A DNA stretch of 64,000 bases from Mantis religiosa (taxonomy: Eukaryota; Arthropoda; Insecta; Mantodea; Mantidae). The notes beneath the pieces are model-generated. The model saw only the letters and a list, made by a program, of their open reading frames with translations. It had not been told where the DNA came from and ran no database searches. Each line of letters opens with the position of its first letter. Positions within the stretch are counted from its first letter, which is position 1. Location of the stretch: contig CM060947.1 in the NCBI GenBank assembly GCA_030765055.1, forward strand, positions 100,256,711 to 100,320,710, read 5' to 3'. Both the position numbers and the translations under genes were made by a program. This document shows positions 1 to 11,829 of the stretch, piece by piece.

Positions 1-3000
1 TCATAAACACATGAGACAACTACCTTAATGGTGACTTACAACACGCAAGTACTTTAGGCCCGGGAATTTTTCAGTTTGATTCTATCTTTCCAATTGTAAT
101 TTTATTATTTTAAATGTTATGCAAAGTTAAATTAGTGTTATATATGGCTGGTGGGTGGGGAGAGAATTATTTTCCAGCTTCAGAAAAATATCACATCACA
201 TTAACTATTTTAAGAAACTCTAATCTGTGCGATAAGTTTGATTCTAGCTTCATGGAAATATTATTTTTAACTTTTTATTCTAGTTATGTTAAACCACTAA
301 AGGAATTCACAGAAATATTTTAGATTCTGTCAAAAATAGAACAAATAGGCTCTCTGTCTACATACAAATATATCTCTGTCTACAGTTCAAATATATCAAA
401 AGTATAACTGATGGTGGTGTGGTACAGTTTGCAGGCAACATGCAACTTGTAATTTAAAACAGTGCGAAGTCATGTTGAACTAAATGTAAAAAGAGCCTAA
501 AAATGAACAATAATAGTTAAATGGATTTGTGCAGAATTCTAACTGAAAATACATTTCTAAAAGTTGCATGTAATTGGAAATACTTCTTTTTATTAAAGTA
601 GAAATGTAATTGTGCAGATTAAGTTCTAAACTGCCATTTTCCTTTAGTTAGCTGGAAAAGGCCATTGCATGAAAATGTTTGGACAGACAGTATTCTCAGA
701 TTGATTAGCTCTTCCTTCTTGATTGAACAGAACAATTAATAAAGGATCTGGTGGCAAGTGCTGTTTATAAATGAATATTTAGCAACACATCCAAAATGGA
801 TTAAAGTAGCTTTGTTATAGAGCAGGAAATGGATTTGCCATCAATACATCACTGCTGGCACAACTGTCTCAAACAAGATGAACATTTCTTTAAAACACCT
901 GTATCATTTGCATATGTTGCATTAAATAAAGGTTTTCAGAAATTTTTCTCTCTGTTTGATGAAATGCATTACTCTCGTAGTTAAGACATTTATCTAATAT
1001 AGGTTAGAGTTCTTATGGAAACTTACAACATCTGGATTGAATACGAAGCATCTTTCAGATGATAAAATATTCAGAAATAAGTGGAAAAATGTCTAAATGT
1101 AAAATACCTACGCTGTGAATTAATGCTTATCACCCATTATTGCTCTTTAGTGTTGGCAGTGGCACTCTAGTAATATGTGCTAAAAATGTGTGCCATGTTT
1201 ATTTATTCAGCAATGAAATTCTTTGAGGTACAGTAGGCTGTTTTGCTTTATGAAGGCTTTATAGCAACTTTATTAAAAAATTAAGTTCTAACTCTTACTC
1301 TGTTGAGTAAGAATATCTTGATGGAAGCAAATTATGTAAAAGATGGTTAGTTCAACTGAAAATGATTACTGACAAGTTCCAAAGTATTCAAACAGCAGTG
1401 ACACTGTAACTGTCAGAAGTATAAACACTTTGTTAAAACTTCCATTTAAGCTTTTCCAAAGTAATAGATTTCACATCTCGTAATGGCTGCATTTTTCTCA
1501 TAGCAAAACCATGCAAATTTTTTTTGGAAATGTCTCTCATTAAGTAGTTGCAACAGTGACATAGTGTGTTGTTTGTTCTTTCATATCATATAAATGCTAC
1601 TTTGACTCTATTTTTAACATAATTCCTCAGATTTACTGACCGCTGTTAAGCAATAACAACTTCCTTATCTTTAACCAAGAATGTGCTAAAGGCAGGTAAC
1701 ATGCGAGTAGTTCCCCTCTTTCAATAGCTGAACTTCTTCACTGCACTTTTAATAGGCTAAGCACAAATTGAGTATAGACTAGGGCTTTGACAAACAGTTT
1801 TTTTTTTAAGAACCTCATTCACAGAAATACAAATCTGAGTTAACATATCTCCAAGTAGCATGCAGGTAACATAAAAACTGGTGCAAACTATGGCTTCTCA
1901 TTACATATAATTTTCAATTAATATACCATTTAGCACATGGGTAGTACATGAAACATCTCATAGCATGTAAATTGTTGCATTTGTTAATTGTGTGGTGATT
2001 GCTATAATGATGGTGTGGTCAGCAGTACTTGATTTGGGTGACTAGTTGGTAAGGAGCTGGCTATGAAATTTGCTTCAGATTGATGGCTTTTAAGTGTGCT
2101 TAAAAAGTGAAAACAAAAGAAGTAAAAACTATAAAAGAATCGCAGGATGAAATTCTGGCACATTAGCAGTGCTGATATAATCTTGGCAATTGACCGCGTT
2201 GTTAGCAAAACAAAATTAAACAGAGGGGGTCAGCATTTTGGTTTCAAACTTTTTTTTTTTTTTGCTAGGATCATTTGGAAGAATAAATGTTGGTGTGGAT
2301 GTGAGTGTTTTATAGTAAAAATTAATCACAATCAATGTTAGGAACCTGTAATCAAAGTTCCTACCGATGTGACCATAGACTTCAAAGGGAGCTAACAGAG
2401 GCACAAAGAAAAATGAGTCTTCTTTGCTTATTTTCTATGTTCTCTATCCTGTTATTTAAGTAACACTCAGCTTCTCACCTTATTTTGCTGTACATCTGTG
2501 TCTTCAGCTCAATTTTATGACTCTTTTTACCTTTTTATACCGATTCAGGAAAATGTTAAAACACATCAACATTTTTCAAGTGAGTTGTATTTGAACACAG
2601 TAGTCTTGCACCTTTTGTATGTGCATATATTAATACCCTTGAAAATAAACTGTACAACTTTCAACAGATTTGCAATATTCTTTGTTGTGATAACATTCTG
2701 AGCTTAACGTGTGAAGATAATCATATGGCTCAGATTGTCTAAAACGCTTTTTGTAATTCCAAGTGGGATAATTGAAATCATGTTAGTTCTAGACCACGAA
2801 GGGCAATACCAAATGGGGTGAAATGCTTATTGGGGCAATATATTAGTTCATTTCCTTTAAAGGACCTATGTAAGCAAACGTACAGACGCAAAGAAAAGCT
2901 TTTGCAGCGTAAGCAGTTAATCATAATAGTTGGGGCATTCCTGAAATTGAGAGAGCTTGTTTAAAAACGTTGGAATTATGCGGTATGTGCCAACTCCAAA

Positions 3001-4591
3001 TGAAAGCATTTGAAAACTAGTGCTCAGGGATATTTTAGTTTATTCAGTGTATGCACTTCAAAATCTAAAGCATGAAACAGCACTTTAGATAAACTGAAGT
3101 TAACATTCCTTCTGTGTTCTTTCTATGCACAAGAGATGAAATAGCATTTGATTTGATGAAATGGGAGAACAGTGTCCTTATGCTGCTTGCATATGCGCAT
3201 ATTGGTACTTACTAGTTTATGATCATATAATTTTAGGTGTTTCTGTAATGGCAGTATTTTCCAGTAGATTGAATAGAATTTTGATAGTAATTAAATTAAT
3301 TTCTTGTAAAAGTATAAACTGTAGAGTAAATCTGTTGTACTGTCTAAAGGAGAGATTAACTGGCCAGTGTTACATTTACCAAGTACATTATTTATGTGTG
3401 CAACTGATCACATTACAATGTTTTCTCTAAATGCTTTATATGTTTTCTGTGTTGTTTAAAAGTACATTTTTAAAAATCCCAATTAAAATAACTAGTTAAT
3501 AGAAGTCTAATAGCAGCCAGGAGGAAGCAAATTGAAATTATAAAGAAAGTTCTATCTGAATATTGAAAGCAGAAGCAATATTAACAGTGAAGTATTCTCC
3601 ATTTTTGAGTTTGATTTTTGAGTTAATATTCATAACCAAAAACCGTGATAAAGTTATAAATTTTGAAATCCTGGCATTAAATAAAGTATTAAAACTTTGT
3701 GCCCCTAACACCAGATGGCAGAGGGATCGGAACACTGTAGTAGTGGAGGAAGAAGAATGTTCATTTAGTCACCAAACAGCTGAGGATGAGATCGAATGAT
3801 TTTGAAAACGTTTCAATTATACAACAAGTAAGTGAAGTTTGAGTGTAAACAGTGACTCATAAATCAAACTCAAAAAGTTCTATGTATTTATGCAATTGAG
3901 TATTCATAGTATTTAACCAAATTAAAGCCTAGAAAGGTATCTAATTTTAATTGAACAGCATAAGAGAACCCAAGTTGTAAACTATGCATAAAAGTGGATT
4001 AAAAATACAAGGCAAAACTAATAAAACACTTGGACAGCAGTGCCGATTACAAAATTAACTGGCAGTTTCTCCTATGAAAGGGAGAAATTGAAATAATAGC
4101 AATAAAAATAAGTTCTGTATGTCTTACAAGCATCTTTGGAAGCATTTTCCTTGTAAAAGCTTAGCATTTTAATGTTCTTGATAGGTTTGTTCTTAAAGCA
4201 TGTAACCATGTATAACATTTGCTAAATGGCATAATTCTTCATTACAGTGGTCAAATGTATATTACAAACTGTAATTAGCATTTCTTCATCTATTTTCCAT
4301 CTTAGTTGCTGGTCCTCTTTTCTTCATTATGGTGACTATCCAATATTACTTCTAACTTTCAACGTTAATCATACCAAAATATATAGATCGTTGTTCTCTT
4401 ACATTCTTGAACTTACATTGATTTTAGAACAGTTTATTTATTGTAACTTGTGATTTTGTAATGCCAACAATTATTTACTTCAGTTCATGCGGAAAGCAAT
4501 TAACTAAAATTGGTTTTAATTTTTTGTTTATATTGATTTAATTCTGAGTTTTATGTTATAACAGTTATGTTTATTGCTGTTTTATTTGCAG
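1..4591. other. Non-coding flank or intron upstream of first visible exon
   Basis: AT-rich sequence that ends in a polypyrimidine tract and AG acceptor at 4590-4591, so its 3' end is an intron. Only short, low-complexity reading frames occur and none resembles a known protein. A segment at 2145-2188 resembles 37610-37653, which lies in a Penelope-like relic. Otherwise no gene, RNA or repeat is recognised. Confidence 0.6.
2145..2188 (-). repeat. Possible Penelope-like element remnant
   Basis: About 44 bases here match 37610-37653 with several substitutions; both contain the core GTGCTGATAT. The second site lies at the edge of the minus-strand Penelope relic at 36.0-37.7 kb, so this may be a short fragment of the same family. 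The match is short and could also reflect another shared repeat. Confidence 0.35.
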
Positions 4592-4765
4592 GAACCTAAG
4601 TATGTGTCTGGGAAACTTGCTGTCTGTCATAATTGTGGTTACTCATCAGTAGATTTCAACCGTTGCCAGCGCTGTAAAAGAAAATTACCAGAAAATTGTA
4701 AATCCATTCAAGTTTGTGATTCCTTTGAGAAGAAACCTGTAAAGGAAGGAGGAATTTCACCGGAG
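4592..4765 (+). CDS. Internal coding exon A: CxxC zinc-finger segment of a host gene
   Basis: The exon has a pyrimidine-rich acceptor (tttatttgcag) and a GAG|GTACTG donor. It is 174 bases, exactly 58 codons, phase 0 at both ends. The peptide runs from EPKYVSGKLAVC to GGISPE and carries CHNC-x9-CQRC, a four-cysteine zinc finger, followed by a basic KRKLP segment. The open frame continues upstream to 4574 and downstream to 4795 only by chance. The phase matches the next exon at 40312. The composition is unlike the transposons around it. Together with the SSDDED motif of exon C it suggests the N-terminal region of a SENP6/SENP7-like SUMO protease, but I recognise this only loosely and no catalytic domain is present. 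It could instead be another nuclear zinc-finger protein. The exon call is firmer than the family. Confidence 0.75.
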
Positions 4766-7133
4766 GTACTGCACTGTTCTAATTTTAAAAAGTAGAAAAC
4801 GCGGAATAGTAAACTTTAAAGTTGTATATTGGTGTAAGTATACATTTTTCATGTTTCCTTTTGTTCTGCTCTCCCATGATGTGGGTGTAATACTATGCAT
4901 GTATATTCGTTACAGTTTAAAACTGTATTGAGTGTAAGCAACCATAGCTGTGAAGCAGCAAATTCTGAGTAAATTACTTTCTTATCATCTCAAAATAATT
5001 ATTGTTCGAGAGGTATTAGTATTACTGTCACATTTCGATAAAAGAATGATTCAGAGAGTTAATGAGTTCATATTAGGTCAATTCTCTCCATATGAGGACC
5101 AAAATCTATCGGTCACTAGTTTTTCATATTCTACATTTGTAAAGTAGTACTAAAGTTAGTTACACTTTGCACTTTGAGTTGCTTCCATCTGTTATGTTGC
5201 CTTCTGTGAGAATGCATCAAAAGTAGCCATACTTATAAATTTCTTTTTAAATATTCAGTGCATCTATCTCTTTTCAAGTTTTAAAACAATCCAATTGGAA
5301 ATGTAACAGCGTCATTAGGAATCAGAAGTAGAGAGACATTGAGCTTTTATTAATGAATGCTCTTTAACTGCTTTGGTTCTCAGCTTCCCATTCCATGTTA
5401 GGCATGAAAAAGTGCTTAATTTTGCTCAGAGGCTTCTTTATCGGATGTGAGATTCTCTTCCAATGGAAGCCATGTTAAGGATTTTTATACTAAAAAAAAT
5501 GCATTGCCCTTTGCTTGGTTTGAGCCTGCATCCTCGATTTCTGAGGTGTTACTCCTAGAACATGGAGGACAATAGTAGAGATATATTCCACTATCCTCCA
5601 GTGTTACTAAGGTCTTTTCAAAAGGGGCTGTAAAATGTGCACTGTTAAAAGAAGCAAGTAGACCTATGTATCAAAATGGGACCTTTATGACTTATAATTT
5701 GAACAACTGGAAAAACAAGTGTTTGGTTTCTATCCTGTAGTATGAAGATTTTGGCATCAAGTTTTCTTGATTCCATTCAGAGATATATACACAATAAAAA
5801 CATGGCAAAAGTTAAATTATCACTCTTGTATTCATACCTGGGTGTGTGCACCATTATAGATGAAGTATGGCCATGTAAAATTAGCATCTTAGTATCTGAT
5901 ACATCAACTGTGTAGAAGTTAAATATGATAGTTTAGTAAAACTTGCCTCCTTGCAATCAAATGTTATAAAGAATATGTTAAAAAATGGCATCTTCAGTGG
6001 TTTTCAGTGGCAATTGTGTTCCTTGATTTTTTTAATGTAAATGGATGTTAAGTTTATATTGTAAAAATAGTTGGTGCAGTAGAACACAAAGATAGGAAAT
6101 TTGTGGCACAGCAATATAGGGTCATTTTATGAAAACCTCTAGCAGCCTTTGTATCCTCTGCTCTTCTTTTCCCATGTAGTGGAACTTCAACAGCCATCAC
6201 ACTCAAAGGTACATTTGCAACATGTCTTGCTGTTATTTGTGCATTGTGTCCAGTCAGATACTTTTGTTGCTACAGTAAACATTGTGTGTCATTGATAGAA
6301 GAAATCATGTTCAATTGCAAAACTTACTTTAAACAAGAAATGTTTGTTGTGTGCTTAGGCAGTCTGTTGAATGAGTTTCCAAACTCTGTACCATCTGCCA
6401 GAAAGACTACGTATTGATTGCGAATAAATTGAAAGCTTGAGGTTTGGTGTGAAACATTTTAAGGGAAGATTAATTTTTAACCAAAAATGAACCTTAATGG
6501 AGTTTAACAATGGTTGATACCTCAGCTATGGTATTGAATTTTTCAGGATGACACTTTCTTTTTCAAAGAAAACGAACCAGTCATCAGTGTCAGTTTAGAG
6601 AGATTGCCTCAATAGTCACAAAACAAGGTAGCATGAACATTCACAACAGTCAATATTGGGCCTCAGAAAAATTTGTTTTATTGCATTAAATGCTTTATAT
6701 AATCTGAAAAGAGTATTGTGGTGTGTGATAAATGCTAGAAGAGTAGTCCATTAATCATAGCACTATTAGAGACCAATTTTGTGATCATTTTGCATTCAAG
6801 CAACGAAAGTAAAATATAACATTTCAATGTCTTAATGATTTGTTGAGAATAATCCTTGACAGAAGACAAAACATCTTATTGTTCTAACAAGATTCTGCAA
6901 CAACATAATAAGAGAATCAGAAGTATTCTACAGAATAACTGAAATGTTCATTGACAGAAATGTACAGAATTCATTTGTGACCCCTTTGTTCCCTCGAGGT
7001 AACTAATTGTGATTTTTATTTATGAAATTCTTTAAAACATGTGTATCATTTTAATTCTGTTACATGGTATTTAGTGCTAAAAGTCATAGGGATTCCTGCT
7101 GCATAGCTTAGGCAAGTGTGCATAAACATTTTT
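4766..7133 (+). other. Start of long intron, no gene seen
   Basis: This is the 5' part of an intron of about 35.5 kb between exons A and B. Reading frames are short and show no recognisable domain. It holds one 60-base dispersed repeat at 5383-5442. I see nothing else. Confidence 0.6.
5383..5442. repeat. 60-bp dispersed repeat, copy 1 (second at 62399-62458)
   Basis: GCTTCCCATTC begins both copies and the core CTTAATTTTGCTCAGAG is identical in both. Overall similarity is about 80 percent over 60 bases in the same orientation. No coding potential and no tRNA or terminal-repeat signature is seen, so the family is unknown. Confidence 0.5.
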
Positions 7134-7217
7134 ACAAGGTAAGGATTTCGGTGAACCTCTGCATTTCTCTATTAATTCTTGGTTCTTTTGCGCAGTGGAG
7201 AGACTACCCCATATGGG
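7134..7217 (+). repeat. Flanking direct repeat, left copy
   Basis: Starts ACAAGGTAAG and ends CCCATATGGG, with the internal string TTTTGCGCAGTGGAGAGACTA shared (about 20 bases) with 9821-9911. The two copies are in the same orientation 2.7 kb apart. Between them lie the interrupted mariner and a SINE. The repeat itself is not recognised. Confidence 0.65.
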
Positions 7218-8596
7218 ATAGAATGGGCAATATTTATATTTTGAGCCTAATAATTAAAACAAAGTAGTTTCTGATTGAAAAGTGCTATATTCTTCAAAAT
7301 ATTCTTCTTTATGATCAATGTACTTTTGCATCCGTTTGAACCATTTTTCAAAAGCATTTATTCCAGTCTTGTTGAGACACCTCCAAAACATGGTTTTTGA
7401 AGGCATCAGTGCCTTCTTTTGCCGTTGAAAATTATTATCCTTGCAATTTATTCTTGATGTTTGGAAGCAAAAAGAAGTCATTGGATGCCAAATCAGGACT
7501 ATGGTGTATGACCCATCAGTTCGATTTTTTTAAGCCTTCAAATACTCTGTTGTTAGACAAGATGTGTGTGCTCTCGCATTGTCTTGATGGACGATCCTAC
7601 TGTTCTTGTTGGTTTTTCTTACTTCACCGAAGACTTCTGGCAAACATATGGTTGTGTACCATATGGCATTGACCATTTTGCATTCCGCTAAAGGCACTGT
7701 TGCCACATGGCTAGTTTTGCTGAAAAAACAGGTGACCATTTGCTTTGTATTGCTTCAAGTGTGAACAGCTTTTGTTGGATTTGCTTCATCTTAAAACACC
7801 CATACAATCGACTGTTGTTTATGTTCTGGCTCATACGCATAGATCCGTGATTCGTCAACTGTTGCAATCTTATATGCATCTCTTGAGGCACCGCCATTGT
7901 ATTTCTTGGGAATTTTTGTACACCAATCGACCTGAGCATCCTTTTGAGATTGCATCAAACTATGTGGAATCCAGCGAGAGCAAACGTTTTTCACGGCTAA
8001 ATAATCATGCAATATTTTATATGTGCTGGTGGAGCTAAAGCTTAGGGTTGCCTCAATCTCACAATATGTCACGATGATCTTGCATTATTAGTTTCTGCAC
8101 AGCATCAACGTTTTCTGGCACAACAATGTATCTTGGATGATCTTCACGAACTTCATCCTTGACCAAACAGCGCCACGATTATACTGGTCGCCAATCTAGA
8201 AAGTGATTGACATTTCGTCCGGAGAGAGAGGCGACGTTGCCGCTTATTGCTGCCACGTGGAGAGCGCGATAGCACTACGTGTGCGAGGGTGATTCAGTTG
8301 CGACTGCAATGGGTATTTTATTATTATTGTTATTATTAATTATTTATAATGTTGTACATGAAGACAATAGTGCAGTCGTGGATCTACATGCAAATGTTAG
8401 AGCATGCAAGAACACATAAATGTAAAGATAATCGTAACAAAAGAGGCATACCTGTGACATTTTGATGCTTAGTGAAGTGGGAAAATGCCGCTTACATAAT
8501 TTTTCCCGGGAGTTTCTAATTTATACCCCAATGTCTAACTTTCTTCTTTAAAATACTTTTCTTTCCCAGTCTTAATCTTAATGCCCTTACTGATAC

Positions 8597-8815
8597 CTAC
8601 GCACGTGAAGTTCTATCAAGCACCTTAGAGAATGGAATACTAGACTCCCCTTTCAATTTCTCCTCATCGAAGTATGCTCTCACGGAGCATATTATTTCCC
8701 GTGTATGTCCTTTATTTGGAATACCTTTACCAAATACAGTTTTATTTGGTTCCACAGCACGTTCAGGTTTTCGCTTGTCACTATACTTAGACATAATTAA
8801 ACATTCATTAAACAC
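8597..8815 (-). CDS. Truncated transposase N-terminal DNA-binding domain (72 aa)
   Basis: The frame starts at an ATG (8815) and contains GKGIPNKGHTREIICSV then RAYFDEEK and SKVLDRTS, closely matching the 78-residue frame at 33947-34183. This is the helix-turn-helix region typical of a class of arthropod Tc1/mariner-like transposases, where a second helix motif GVSxxTV would follow. Here the frame stops just after DRTSRA, and a one-base shift would continue into a VGISK-like stretch. No DDE/DDD catalytic part is present anywhere in the element. If expressed it could at most bind transposon ends. It may also be simple decay. Confidence 0.7.
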   Translation of the reverse strand: MFNECLIMSKYSDKRKPERAVEPNKTVFGKGIPNKGHTREIICSVRAYFDEEKLKGESSIPFSKVLDRTSRA

Positions 8816-9111
8816 AATTGCAAATGATCACAAGACGAGCTCAGATACACGGACTTAGGCACACGTAAACCAAGGCAAATTGCCACAAATAAAATGCAAA
8901 GTAACTTGCCATTAAAGGATCTCTAACTGTGAGAGCATTCTGTTTATGCAACGTTATCAGAAGAAAAATAAAAACCTAGGTATTGTATTTACTGCAGCGT
9001 TTGCGTAATTCGCTCGCCCGCGTCATGCTAAGCATGTGTTAGAATATCGGCAACCAAGGTTTAGCGTCTAACGTCATGGAAATGTCTCGACTCTAATTGG
9101 TCATTTTAATC

Positions 9112-9125
9112 GTTACTATGACAAC
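9112..9125. promoter_or_regulatory. X-box-like palindrome in the 5' part of the element
   Basis: GTTACTATGACAAC (reverse complement GTTGTCATAGTAAC) is an imperfect palindrome at the same relative place as GTTGCCATAGCAAC in the sister element (33456-33469). It resembles the RFX-type X-box consensus. Function is inferred only from the motif. Confidence 0.35.
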
Positions 9126-9490
9126 TGTTATGACGTACTCATTCCCTCCCATTTATTTAAATGTGGTTACTGTCAATCACATTCTAGTTTGGCGACCAGT
9201 ATAAATTCTTTATACCAGCATTTCACAGTGGCAAAGGATGGAGCTTCGTTGCCAAATGCGTAAGTTAGTTGATTGATGCACTCATGTCTTGATAATCCAC
9301 GTCAAACGTCATAATAAATCATTGCACCAACATTTTCACGAGTTAATTCCATGTTTTTGTTGGGACACAATTTTCAAGTTAATGTAAACAAAACAAATGA
9401 CGCTTTATTGACAGAATGTCTGAAGTTGATTATGGTCAATAATGTCAAACTTCCCATTGGAAACGTCAGGTGGCACCTACAGCATTCAGG

Positions 9491-9739
9491 GGCTGCACCG
9501 TGGCTCAGTGGTTAGACTGCTTGGCTCTCACCAAGGCGGCCCGGGTTCGATCCCAGGCGACCGTAAAGTGAGATTTGTGGTGGACAACACGGCGCTGGGG
9601 CTGGTTCTCTCCGGGACATCCGGTTTCCCCCGCCATTTCTTTCCACCGGTGCTCCATCTTCATCTCATGTATCATCAGTGTCACCGCCTGCGGTGCCGTA
9701 TGTAGTAAAAGCGGGCGTTAAACACTACACATTTCACAT
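9491..9739 (+). mobile_element. tRNA-derived SINE, family 2, copy 1
   Basis: The head resembles a tRNA gene with an A box (GTGGCTCAGTGG) and a B box (GGGTTCGATCC), so it would be transcribed by RNA polymerase III. The body contains GTGGTGGACAACACGGCG and ends near GCGGGCGTTAAACACTACAC. A perfect 13-base target duplication, TACAGCATTCAGG, lies at 9478-9490 and 9740-9752. A degraded second copy is at 62770-63017. It does not fold as a full modern tRNA, and the tail matching the second copy shows it is a SINE. Confidence 0.92.
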
Positions 9740-9820
9740 TACAGCATTCAGGTTTGCCAAGGCTCAAAATATAGTGTGGTATTCTGCCTTTCGAGAGCAG
9801 AAAGGTACAATATCTAGTAT

Positions 9821-9911
9821 ACAAGGTAAGTATTTTGGTGAGCATCTGCTGATACCATTTCTCTGGTGATTCTTGGTTATTTTGCGCAGTGGAGAGACTA
9901 ACCCATATGGG
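9821..9911 (+). repeat. Flanking direct repeat, right copy
   Basis: Partner of 7134-7217: starts ACAAGGTAAG, shares TTTTGCGCAGTGGAGAGACTA-type sequence and ends CCCATATGGG. It contains a few-base insertion relative to the left copy. Confidence 0.65.
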
Positions 9912-10929
9912 TTACCTTATTTATAGTGACTATAATATACGAGTCCTTTAAATTCCTCTCTTGCTTATGAAATGAATTTTTAAAAGCAAAGAGTCTGTGC
10001 TATAAAGGTTGTTGAACTGTATAATGAAAAATATATCTGACCCATTTAGTTTATTATACACCTTGTTAGAAACTGCTGTTTATTTACAGCGTTAAATTTA
10101 GTTGCTGCTAATGATAACATGTTAAAACATAAAACATATAAATATTTTAAGTAACATTACTTTATTACAAAGAGTGCAAGGGAATTTTAACTAATTATTT
10201 AAAGTGATGTTACTGATATCTAATTACATCTCATTGTAAGTAACATTACAGATGCACTGGAAATTTAAATCAGACTTGAATAATTCAGTGTCACAGTCTC
10301 TTATTTCATTATTTGTAATCCATTGCAATTACAAAAAAGTTTTTATATCTAATAGCACAAAATGAAAGATCTCTTTTAAGTTATGTACATAAACAATTGA
10401 AATTCATTTACCCGATTTGGCTATCCAGATGTTTGTGTACATTAACTCCCTAATGCATGCTTCCTTCATTTTGGTAGGCACATTAACCATATAATAAGTA
10501 GGCAACCACATGCCCTAATTTTTCTTTTCATTTAGCACTGTGCATTGGCACAACTGTTCTTAAATCAGTTTCTGGCAAAGGAACTAAAACCCTTTTTCTG
10601 TTGTAACTGAAGAGCATTTTCTCAAAAGCTGAGCAGTAGTTTTAAAGTACTCAAATTTTTCTGCCTACGTTTGAAACTCTCAAGAAGTTAGTATTTGTTT
10701 CTGTCGTGAAAATGTACATGCTAACATCTTTAATATACTAATATCTTGGTTTAGAAGAAAATAATGTACGCTAGTGCCTAAAAAGTTAAGCTGAACCAAT
10801 CTATTACAATTGTACAAAAGTATAATGCAATATGTTGTTACCAATGCATCACATATATCTGGATAGAGTAATAGCATACAGTTTTGTTCTTGGGACACAT
10901 CTACAAACCGAAGAGTGAGGTGCTGAGCA
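9912..10929. other. Intron sequence, nothing recognised
   Basis: AT-rich sequence with only short frames; no domain, tRNA-like box or terminal repeat is seen. Confidence 0.55.
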
Positions 10930-11520
10930 GTTAATGTGGGATGTGTTGTGATTTCATGGCTTTACAGGGCTTGCCCACCAAGTCATGCTTTCTATAAAGT
11001 AGTTAAAAAGCTCTGCAGGTAGCTCTTCCCATTCCTCATGAAGAGCATTTTGGATGTCTGGAAGTGTTCTCTGTGAAGTCTGGTGGGCTGCAAGTCATCT
11101 TCCTAATGCATCACAGGAATTCTCTGTAGGATTCATATCCAGAAACATTTCTGGTCAATCCATGTGCTGGATACCTTCCTTCTCAAGATAACCAGGTGGG
11201 CTGTATGCAGATGTGTACAATCGTCCATTAAGATGATATGTGAACAAACTGCACCTCTGAAGAGTTGCATATGTGGTTACAGTACCTCGTTTCTGTACCT
11301 CGGGTATTCAAAGTACCACCTCTTAAGGTATGGAAATCTAAGTCTTTGAACATTATACTACATAAAAAGGAGGCTGTTTCTACGATGCTTGTGGCATTTG
11401 ACGGGGTTCCATGTTCTCCAGGTAATTGTGTGACAGAAATCATTGTTCAAACTGTATCTGGGCTCATCTGAAACAGCACATTTTTTCATTCAAAGTCCAA
11501 TGTTGATGCTGATTCCACTG
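10930..11520 (-). pseudogene. Tc1-like transposase relic
   Basis: On the minus strand the C-terminal half of a Tc1-type transposase can be followed across frames: ILMDDCTHLHTAHLV around 11200 (the second catalytic D region), a degraded MDWP...MNPTEN motif around 11150 (the third catalytic region), then an ALGR-like and LHEEWEELP segment near 11040 and a final SMTWWAS stretch near 10980. Several stops and shifts break it. The N-terminal DNA-binding part and the element ends were not found. Tc1 elements insert at TA and move by cut and paste; this one is dead. Confidence 0.75.
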
Positions 11521-11829
11521 TAAACAGGGCTGTGTGTATACTCTTAGTGATTGGAACACACACCGCAGGATATGTTGCTTACACATTGAGTGTGTGCATG
11601 CATGCATGTGTAATTAAGACCTCCATCTTTAAGACATATTCCACTGTGAAATTTGTAATTGATTATGAATATTCTGTTGTTTTCCTTTGTGTGTGTGGGG
11701 GGTGGGGGGTCCCCACCTGGAAAGAAGGGGGAACTATTTTACTTCTAGAATATTTCTTTTACCAAGGAGAGATTGTAATGTCTACAGTGTTTTTATTTAA
11801 CTTTTTATAGCTGTTTTAAATTGGGCACC
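11521..11829. other. Spacer between Tc1-like relic and LINE 1
   Basis: A short GT-rich stretch (11686-11706) is the only notable composition. No gene is recognised. Confidence 0.5.

Larger units (their letters stand above)
8182..9201 (-). mobile_element. 1.0-kb TA-flanked DNA transposon inserted in mariner 1
   Basis: The ends are inverted repeats of about 33 bases starting TACTGGTCGCCAA, with two mismatches, and both sides are bounded by TA (8180-8181 and 9202-9203). Removing the element plus one TA rejoins the mariner frame as WYKEF followed by NRGA, so the insertion point is exact. It carries one minus-strand reading frame, a transposase DNA-binding domain, and no catalytic domain. It is related to the element at 33313-34496 by terminal sequence, protein and a shared palindrome. 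It is therefore a non-autonomous member of a Tc1/mariner-type family. Confidence 0.88.
7254..9352 (-). pseudogene. Mariner-like transposase relic 1, split by an inserted element
   Basis: The minus strand holds a decayed mariner transposase. From the N-terminus: an ATG near 9352 followed by MELTRENVGAMIYYDV and a helix-turn-helix ending in WYKEF (9202-9352). After the inserted element at 8182-9201 it resumes with REIEATL-type residues, CSRWIPHSL, VDESRIYAYEP around 7830, CLPEVFGEVRKTNK and HQDNARAHTS around 7570, and WFKRMQKYIDHK near 7300. The catalytic D of VDES and of HQDN is visible; the third D region is poorly preserved. Several frameshifts break the frame. Such proteins cut and paste the element at TA dinucleotides in the nucleus. 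This copy cannot encode a working enzyme. Terminal inverted repeats of the mariner itself were not found. Confidence 0.9.

Noticed and set aside
9491..9563. A functional tRNA gene
   Set aside because: The cloverleaf is imperfect and the sequence continues into a SINE body with target duplications; a second copy exists.
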